From NCBI GenBank assembly GCA_017540385.1, contig JAFYBD010000052.1, positions 1 through 5,244 of the forward strand: DNA of 5,244 nt, read 5' to 3'. Positions 1-5,244 of the stretch are shown piece by piece. Made by a program: the position numbers and the translations under genes. How positions within the stretch are numbered: position 1 is the first letter of the stretch; the number at the start of each line of letters is the position of its first letter. This DNA comes from Lentisphaeria bacterium. GTDB lineage: Bacteria > Verrucomicrobiota > Lentisphaeria > Victivallales > UBA1829. Below the pieces are notes generated by a model. That model did no database searches. It saw only the letters and a list, made by a program, of their open reading frames with translations, and was not told the origin of the DNA.

Positions 1-780
<780 letters not shown>

Positions 781-824
781 GGGGAGGATTCCTTTCGGGG
801 ATGGTTGATGAGTCTTCACCACAC

Positions 825-853
825 AAGATACACCGCGAGGACGTCCTTTTCAA
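825..853 (-). promoter_or_regulatory. Sigma70-like promoter for cysK
   Basis: On the minus strand, TTGAAA (853-848, 5/6 to consensus) lies exactly 17 nt before TATCTT (830-825, 4/6). Transcription would start near 818, giving a leader of about 38 nt. That is too short for a T-box or SAM riboswitch, so control, if any, is likely at initiation. The position between the upstream terminator and the cysK ribosome site supports it. Seen by eye only. Confidence 0.6.
838..847. promoter_or_regulatory. 10-bp perfect palindrome in the cysK promoter spacer
   Basis: AGGACGTCCT is a perfect palindrome lying wholly between the -35 and -10 hexamers of the predicted cysK promoter. Its placement would suit a repressor or a MerR-like spacer-binding regulator, but 10 bp is short and GC-rich DNA makes such palindromes by chance. 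Treated as a candidate operator only. Confidence 0.22.
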
Positions 854-900
854 GCGGAAACGCGCAAATAATGGCACGCCCCGGGCATTTCCAGTGCGTG

Positions 901-936
901 AAAAAAGCCCGGCAGCGCTTTTACACGTGCCGGGCT
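901..936 (-). terminator. Rho-independent terminator of the beta-galactosidase gene
   Basis: The minus-strand transcript has a perfect 9-bp GC-rich stem AGCCCGGCA/TGCCGGGCT (936-928 with 914-906), a loop of about 13 nt, and a run of six T (906-901) of which the first closes the stem. It begins about 30 nt after the TAA at 968-966. The plus-strand reading has no T-run after the stem, so it acts for the minus strand only. Confidence 0.9.
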
Positions 937-965
937 CAAAACCTGACGGATTCAGGTGCGTCCGC

Positions 966-3900
966 TTACCTTCTGGTGATGTGGATGGTGTAGTCCATCT
1001 TGAAGGTCGAATTGCGGTTGCCGCGGGTGATGTATTTCTCCAGCGGGCCGGGGCCGCAGCTGTTGCCGCCGAGCGGAGCCTGGAAGAGGTCGACCTCGAG
1101 GACGGTTCTTTCGGACGGATTCAGGCGGTCCGGCGTCCTCGCGTTTGCGATTTCCTTCTGCGTCCACGGGGTGGCCGTGAACTCCATGCCTTTCTCGTTG
1201 TTTTCACTGCGGACGGTGACGGTGGTCTTGCCGTCGTCGGAGGTGAGGCTGACCCAGCTCGTGCCGGTGCGGTTGCCGAAGTGCTGCGCCTTGGAGTACT
1301 TCGTGATCATGTCGTGCACGGTGGTGTGGAAGATATCGTAGTACGTGCCGGTGCGGCGGTCGATGTAGTTCTCCTGCGGGCCGCGTCCGAGGTAGTCGAC
1401 CTTTTCGTAGTCGGAGGTCAGCTCCATCGTGAATCCGAGGCACGGGAGAGCGCTGTTCCGCTCATCGAAGTCCGGCCGGATCGTGTTCTGGGAACGGATG
1501 GTGCCGTCCGCGTAGATGGACCACTTCGTGTTCACGAAGTAATTGAAGCCCTTGCGCCAGTAGAGTTCGACCTCCACGTCGACCTGCTTGGGGGAGACCT
1601 GAACGGCCTTCAGGCTGCGACATTCGTCGTCGATCTCGCCGTTCATGGCGCGGTCGATGTTGCCGCGGATCCAGCCGTCGTTGTCGACGCGGGCGCGGGT
1701 GAAGTTCAGTTCCGGTCCCTTGCGGACGACCATTTCGCCGTCGCAGGTGATGAACTCGATCTTGCCGTCGACGAACCGCACGACGAAGTAGTCGTTGTAG
1801 ACGGTGATGTTGTTCATCATGTGGTCGATGAACGCCAGATCGGAGGACTTCGAGGTGTCGACCTTGAGCGGAGCTGCGTCGACGCCGGTGTCGAAACCTT
1901 CCCAGGCGACCGCGTACTTGCGGGCCTCTTCGACCTTGTTGCTCTTCAGGAGAGCGACCGGGTCGGCTTCCTCGACGAGCTTGTACTGGACGAGGCTGTC
2001 GTCCTTGGACGGGAAGACGAGGAAGAACATGTCTTTCTTCTTGCCGGCCGGGACCGCGAACTCGAACTTGGCGGTTTCGCCGGGTGCGAGGGAGGCGACT
2101 TTCTGCGTGAGGACGGTGCGACCGGATTTGTCGTCCTGTCCGCCGGTGAAGACGGCCGCGACGGTGTAGTCCTTGAGGGTCTTGTGGAAGTATTTGCTGG
2201 TGAGTTCGAGCGTGAACTTGCCCGCATCGTCGGGCGTGGCGTCCTTGAACCGGAGGTACTGGTAGACCTTCTTCACCTCAAGCAGTTTCGGGGTGATGGT
2301 GCGGTCGGACACGATCACGCCGTTGTCGCAGAAGTTGCCGTCGTTCGGGCTGTCGCCGAACATGCCGCCGAAGGCGAAGGCTTCGCCGGTGAACGGCGCG
2401 GCCTTGTAGAGGCCGTTTTCCTGGCGGGTGGCGCGGATGTTCTGGTCGACCCAGTCCCAGATGCAGCCGCCGACGAGGCGCGGATGCTTCTCGAAGGCGT
2501 CCATGTATTCCTGGAAGTTGCCGAGGGCGTTGCCCATGCTGTGGGCGTATTCGCAGACGAAGTACGGCCATTTGTCGCGGGCGTTGGCGCCGATGCCGTT
2601 GATGCCGTCGACCGAGGGATACATGCAGCTGCCCATGTCGGTCACGCCGTTGGTGTGGTCCATGTCGCAGGAATGGATCAGGCGGGTCTTGTCAAGCGCC
2701 TGGATTGCGCGCGAAGCGGCGGCGAGGTTGGGGCCGCGTCCGTTTTCGTTGCCGAGGCTCCAGAAGATGATCGCCGGGTTGTTTTTGAGGCGCATGACGT
2801 TGTTCAGGTTGCGCTCGACGTACGCCTGCTCCCATTCCGGATTGCGGGTCAGGTCCTGCTTGCCGTGGCACTCGATGTTGGCCTCGGCGACCAGGTAGAT
2901 GCCGTACTTCTCGCAGAGTTCGTACCAGTACGGGGCGTCGGGATAGTGCGAGGTGCGGACGGTGTTGATGTTGTGGGACTTCATCAGCTGGATGTCTTTT
3001 TCCATGACCTCGCGCGGGATGGCGCGGCCGTAGTCTGGGTGCGTCTCGTGACGGTTCACGCCCTTCAGGAGGACTTCCTTGCCGTTGATGAGGAGCTGAT
3101 ACTGCGGGCCGACCTCGACGGTGCGGAATCCGAGGTTGACCTGCACGGTCTCGGCGTTCTCGACGGAGCCGGACGCGTCGGCGATGGACATCTTCAGCTG
3201 ATACAGGTTCGGGGTTTCGGCCGTCCACGTATCGACGTTCGGCACGGTCACGCTGACCGGGACCTCGACGTCCTTGCCCGCGTCGGCCGGGAGCTTCACT
3301 TCGGCACTGCCGGTGAGCACGTCCTTGCCGTTGCGGACGAGCGTGTACTTCACGGTGCGGCTGGCGTCCTTGCCGGAATAATTCCGGACCAGGATCTTGC
3401 CGTCGAGGGTGCCGGTGGTGTAGTTATCCTTCAGCAGCGAACGGAAATCGAAGTCGCGGATGGCGACGTCGGGCGTGCGGAAGATCACCACGTCGCGGAA
3501 GATGCCGGAGTGACGGAAAAAGTCCTGGTCCTCGAGGTAGGAGCCGTCGGTGAAGTGGAAGACCTGCACGGCGAGGACGTTCTCGCCCGGCTTCAGGTAC
3601 TTCGTGATATTGAACTCGTCGGGGTTGTACGAATCCTCGGCATAGCCGACCTTCTCGCCGTTCACCCACACGTAGTAGCCGGCGGACACGCCGTCGAAAC
3701 GCAGGAAGATCTGGCCGCCCTTGCGGAAGTCAGACGGGAGCTTGAAAGTCTGGCGGTAGGAGCCGACCGGGTTGCGCTCCGTGAACGCGGTCCAGCGGCG
3801 GTCGCCGGGGGCGTTCGTCACGACCGGCGGGTTGCTGGTGTTGAAGGGATACGTGACGTTGGTGTACAGCGGGGTGCCGAAGCCCTGGACTTCCCAGGTG

Positions 3901-4277
3901 GACGGCACGGGGATGGTCGTCCAGGAGGAATCGTCGTAGTCCGGCTTGAAGAAGTCGGCCGGACGCTGCGAGGGTTCCAGCACGAAATTGAACTTCCACT
4001 TGCCGTTCAGCAGGTTCTTCTGACCCGCGTCCAGCGGAAGCGCGCTGTCCGAACGGACCGGTTCGACGTTCACGAAATTGATTTTCTGATTTTCCCATTC
4101 CTCGCGCATGTTCTGTTGTCCCTGTTGGGGTTGGTTTTGTCCGCCCTGCCCGAAGCCGCCGGGGAAGCCTTGGCCGGGCTGTCCCTGTGCGGGACCGGCC
4201 GGGTTCTGGGCGAAAAGCACCGTCATCGCCAGCGTGAACGTTGCAGTCGCGCCGAAAAGAGCTGTTTTAGGTGACAT
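966..4277 (-). CDS. lacZ: Secreted LacZ-type beta-galactosidase, glycoside hydrolase family 2
   Basis: Retaining glycosidase (1103 residues) predicted to cleave terminal beta-galactosides outside the cytoplasm. Order: signal peptide 1-23 (likely cut after LFA), Gln/Gly/Pro-rich linker 24-56, sugar-binding jelly roll ~60-270, Ig-like ~272-385, TIM barrel ~388-680, second Ig-like ~690-790, C-terminal beta-sandwich (Bgal_small_N type) ~815-1100. By motif alignment to remembered E. coli LacZ: acid/base E511 (SLGNENGRG), nucleophile E576 (CEYAHSMGN), N140, D252, H410, H444, Mg ligands E469/H471, Y553, W607, F649 and N652 are all kept. LacZ W999 is replaced by C1074. LacZ is 1024 residues; the signal and linker explain most of the excess. 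The ATG at 4277 has AAAGGA 7 nt upstream and gives a full signal peptide. It has its own promoter and terminator. The symbol is family-level: orthology with E. coli lacZ and lactose as substrate are not shown. No lac repressor or permease is in view. Confidence 0.93.
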   Translation of the reverse strand: MSPKTALFGATATFTLAMTVLFAQNPAGPAQGQPGQGFPGGFGQGGQNQPQQGQQNMREEWENQKINFVNVEPVRSDSALPLDAGQKNLLNGKWKFNFVLEPSQRPADFFKPDYDDSSWTTIPVPSTWEVQGFGTPLYTNVTYPFNTSNPPVVTNAPGDRRWTAFTERNPVGSYRQTFKLPSDFRKGGQIFLRFDGVSAGYYVWVNGEKVGYAEDSYNPDEFNITKYLKPGENVLAVQVFHFTDGSYLEDQDFFRHSGIFRDVVIFRTPDVAIRDFDFRSLLKDNYTTGTLDGKILVRNYSGKDASRTVKYTLVRNGKDVLTGSAEVKLPADAGKDVEVPVSVTVPNVDTWTAETPNLYQLKMSIADASGSVENAETVQVNLGFRTVEVGPQYQLLINGKEVLLKGVNRHETHPDYGRAIPREVMEKDIQLMKSHNINTVRTSHYPDAPYWYELCEKYGIYLVAEANIECHGKQDLTRNPEWEQAYVERNLNNVMRLKNNPAIIFWSLGNENGRGPNLAAASRAIQALDKTRLIHSCDMDHTNGVTDMGSCMYPSVDGINGIGANARDKWPYFVCEYAHSMGNALGNFQEYMDAFEKHPRLVGGCIWDWVDQNIRATRQENGLYKAAPFTGEAFAFGGMFGDSPNDGNFCDNGVIVSDRTITPKLLEVKKVYQYLRFKDATPDDAGKFTLELTSKYFHKTLKDYTVAAVFTGGQDDKSGRTVLTQKVASLAPGETAKFEFAVPAGKKKDMFFLVFPSKDDSLVQYKLVEEADPVALLKSNKVEEARKYAVAWEGFDTGVDAAPLKVDTSKSSDLAFIDHMMNNITVYNDYFVVRFVDGKIEFITCDGEMVVRKGPELNFTRARVDNDGWIRGNIDRAMNGEIDDECRSLKAVQVSPKQVDVEVELYWRKGFNYFVNTKWSIYADGTIRSQNTIRPDFDERNSALPCLGFTMELTSDYEKVDYLGRGPQENYIDRRTGTYYDIFHTTVHDMITKYSKAQHFGNRTGTSWVSLTSDDGKTTVTVRSENNEKGMEFTATPWTQKEIANARTPDRLNPSERTVLEVDLFQAPLGGNSCGPGPLEKYITRGNRNSTFKMDYTIHITRR
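4110..4208 (-). other. Gln/Gly/Pro-rich low-complexity linker after the signal peptide
   Basis: Residues 24-56 of the beta-galactosidase consist almost entirely of Q, G, P, N, A and F, with irregular QG/GQ/PG repeats such as GQPGQGFPGGFGQGGQN. It sits directly after the predicted cleavage site and before the first conserved residues of the jelly-roll domain. It has no Cys lipobox. It is probably a flexible spacer for an exported enzyme; no function is established from sequence. Confidence 0.75.
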
Positions 4278-4321
4278 GCCGTCATCCTTTCTGCTGATTG
4301 TTTGGGGTTGTATTGAACAAA

Positions 4322-4340
4322 GTAGAGATAGCTTCTCGAC
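4322..4340. promoter_or_regulatory. Imperfect inverted repeat at the predicted beta-galactosidase transcription start
   Basis: GTaGAGA-TAGCT-TCTCgAC reads as two 7-nt arms with one mismatch around a 5-nt centre. It begins 3 nt downstream of the predicted -10 box and covers the expected +1, a usual place for a repressor operator. It could instead form a small hairpin at the 5' end of the mRNA. Function is inferred from position. Confidence 0.35.
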
Positions 4341-4343
4341 TAA

Positions 4344-4371
4344 AACATAGCAGGGTTTTTGGAAAAAACAA
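4344..4371 (-). promoter_or_regulatory. Extended -10 promoter for the beta-galactosidase gene
   Basis: On the minus strand, TATGTT (4349-4344) is preceded by TGC, giving the extended -10 pattern TGnTATnnT. A weak -35, TTGTTT, lies 16 nt upstream (4371-4366). The leader to the ATG would be about 60 nt. This is the best promoter I see in the 164-nt gap; the -35 is poor, so the extended -10 carries most of the support. Confidence 0.45.
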
Positions 4372-4389
4372 GCGCACGCGCGCCTTTTT
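4363..4389 (-). terminator. Possible weak intrinsic terminator after tcdA
   Basis: The minus-strand RNA has AAAAAG-GCGC-GCGT-GCGC-TTGTTTTTT: a 4-bp GC core with a 4-nt loop, extended by a G-U pair and A-U pairs with one A-G mismatch, ending in a T-run. It lies about 50 nt past the tcdA stop. The short GC core makes it doubtful. Its T-run is also the proposed -35 region of the next gene. Confidence 0.33.
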
Positions 4390-4441
4390 CCGATTTTTTT
4401 AAGAGAAGTTTGCGCGATAATCCGCGGCGTTATAACGTATT

Positions 4442-5161
4442 TTAACGCACCAGCTCGCGGTAAACCGCGGCCGCGCAGTTCACGGCGAACGCCGCGGGCA
4501 GGAACGACACAGTGCCGATCAGAGGGCGTCCGTCCTCGTCGAGCCGGGGTTTCCGGGGAGTCTCCAGGGAATACACCGCCGTCACGCCATGCTCAATCCC
4601 GAGCTCGCGGAGACCTTTCCGCACGAGTTTCGCGAGCGGACACACGTTCGTCTTCGCGATATCCGCGCACCGGATCGCTCCTGGATCGGTACGGAGCCCG
4701 GCCCCCATGGAGCTGACCACCGGCACGCCCCGCCGGACACATTCGGCCAGGAGCGCGATCTTCGACGGCACGGAGTCGATCGCGTCGAGCACGCAGTCGA
4801 AACGCCCGATCTCAAGCACGCCGGGCATGTCCGCGGGCTGGAGAAAACGCTCCAGCACGGTCAGTTTGAGGTGAGGATTGATCTCCATCAGCCGGTCGGC
4901 CATCACGATCGCCTTCGGCCGTCCGACGGTCCCCGTGAGCGCGACGATCTGGCGGTTCAGGTTCGTTTCGTCCACGGCGTCGCCGTCCACGATGGTCATC
5001 GCGCCCACGCCCAGACGCGCGACGAGTTCGGCGGCGAGTCCGCCGACCCCGCCCAACCCGACGCACAGCACGTTCGACGCCGCGATCTTCCGAAGCGTCA
5101 CGGGCGATTCCAGCGCGGCCATCCGCGCGAGCCATTGAGGGGGGACGAAAAGGTCAGACAT
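4442..5161 (-). CDS. tcdA: tRNA threonylcarbamoyladenosine dehydratase, ThiF/E1-like
   Basis: ATP-dependent cytoplasmic enzyme of the ThiF/MoeB superfamily; TcdA (YgdL/CsdL) converts t6A at position 37 of ANN-decoding tRNAs to the cyclic form ct6A. The 239-residue product has the nucleotide loop GLGGVGG (35-41), the DGD acidic pair D59/D61, NRQ (69-71), K83 (GRPKA) and DAIDS (126-130). TcdA rather than ThiF, MoeB or HesA is supported by the DIAKT..PLAKLVRKGLRELGI block (167-189), which matches the E. coli DLAKT..PLAAKLRERL region, by the lack of CxxC zinc pairs, and by the absence of a rhodanese domain. E. coli TcdA is about 268 residues; this one lacks its hydrophobic C-terminal extension. 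The ATG at 5161-5159 follows a strong AGGAGG. In E. coli TcdA works with CsdA/CsdE; neither is visible here. Family is sure, exact subfamily fairly sure. Confidence 0.87.
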   Translation of the reverse strand: MSDLFVPPQWLARMAALESPVTLRKIAASNVLCVGLGGVGGLAAELVARLGVGAMTIVDGDAVDETNLNRQIVALTGTVGRPKAIVMADRLMEINPHLKLTVLERFLQPADMPGVLEIGRFDCVLDAIDSVPSKIALLAECVRRGVPVVSSMGAGLRTDPGAIRCADIAKTNVCPLAKLVRKGLRELGIEHGVTAVYSLETPRKPRLDEDGRPLIGTVSFLPAAFAVNCAAAVYRELVR

Positions 5162-5244
5162 GGCGGAATATCCTCCTGAAATTGGACTCGACCGCGGCCG
5201 CGAATTCGGCGGGGGGGAGCAGGTGCATGGCGGATGCCTCCGCC
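5154..5244 (-). CDS. C-terminal end of an upstream gene, or a 24-codon small ORF
   Basis: One minus-strand frame reads AEASA, then MHLLPPAEFAAAVESN, then FRRIFRHV, and stops at TGA (5156-5154), sharing ATGTCTGA with the start of tcdA (8-nt overlap). Third codon positions are mostly G or C, as in the neighbouring genes. Two readings are possible. It may be the last 29 codons of a longer gene entering from beyond 5244. Or it may be a small ORF starting at the ATG at 5228-5226, which has GGAGG 8 nt upstream. The overlap suggests coupling to tcdA in either case. I do not recognise the sequence, and it is too short to assign a family or function. A run of seven G on the plus strand (5211-5217) lies within it, so a sequencing slip could change the frame. 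Confidence 0.45.
   Translation of the reverse strand, partial: AEASAMHLLPPAEFAAAVESNFRRIFRHV
5172..5177 (-). promoter_or_regulatory. Shine-Dalgarno site fixing the tcdA start
   Basis: A perfect AGGAGG on the minus strand, 10 nt before the ATG at 5161. The tcdA frame stays open to the window edge, so this site is the main reason for choosing that start. It lies inside the upstream reading frame, as expected for translationally coupled genes. Confidence 0.75.

Noticed and set aside
781..840. T-box, SAM or other sulfur riboswitch in the cysK leader
   Set aside because: The predicted leader is only about 38 nt and shows no conserved riboswitch core.
801..4274. 1157-codon plus-strand open reading frame
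   Set aside because: Its codons are exact reverse complements of the beta-galactosidase codons. It is open only because TTA, CTA and TCA are absent from that gene. The protein is a low-complexity Val/Asp/Ala/Arg mix with no recognisable motif, and it runs through the terminator and the cysK promoter.
4408..4437. CGCG-GATTAT-CGCG hairpin and the palindrome CGTTATAACG just after the tcdA stop
   Set aside because: The hairpin has only a 4-bp stem and is not followed by a T-run in the minus-strand direction. The palindrome is short and has no promoter around it.
4442..5161. Reading this gene as moeB or thiF
   Set aside because: No CxxC zinc pairs or rhodanese domain, and the DIAKT..PLAKLVRKGL block matches TcdA. 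No molybdopterin or thiamine genes are next to it.
4589..5179. Plus-strand open frame of 196 codons over tcdA
   Set aside because: Antisense shadow of a conserved gene; the product is Arg/His/Asp-rich and resembles no family.

Overview
This looks like chromosomal DNA from a GC-rich bacterium, roughly 60% GC by eye, with AT-richer gaps between genes. All supported genes lie on the minus strand, so transcription runs from high to low coordinates. The secreted LacZ-type beta-galactosidase implies a free-living or gut glycan degrader with a Gram-negative-style export signal. A Verrucomicrobia/Lentisphaerae/Planctomycetes-type or Bacteroidetes-like source is a guess; no marker here fixes the taxon.

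Layout in transcription order: (1) 5244-5154, the end of an upstream reading frame, or a 24-codon small ORF, overlapping the next gene by 8 nt. (2) 5161-4442, a ThiF/E1-like enzyme best read as TcdA, the tRNA t6A37 dehydratase, with a strong AGGAGG site. (3) 4441-4278, an intergenic gap with a possible weak terminator, an extended -10 promoter and an inverted repeat at the predicted transcription start. (4) 4277-966, a 1103-residue secreted glycoside hydrolase family 2 beta-galactosidase carrying almost all E. coli LacZ active-site residues, preceded by a signal peptide and a Gln/Gly/Pro-rich linker. (5) 965-781, a clear intrinsic terminator followed by a good sigma70-like promoter. (6) 780-1, cysteine synthase A (CysK), cut off by the window edge after 260 residues.

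The three main genes seem to be separate transcription units: tRNA modification, extracytoplasmic galactoside hydrolysis and cysteine synthesis. I see no shared pathway. No mobile element, CRISPR array, tRNA or rRNA was recognised. I found no convincing undescribed system. The points most worth checking are the active-site changes and N-terminal linker of the beta-galactosidase, its putative operator, and the partial frame upstream of tcdA.
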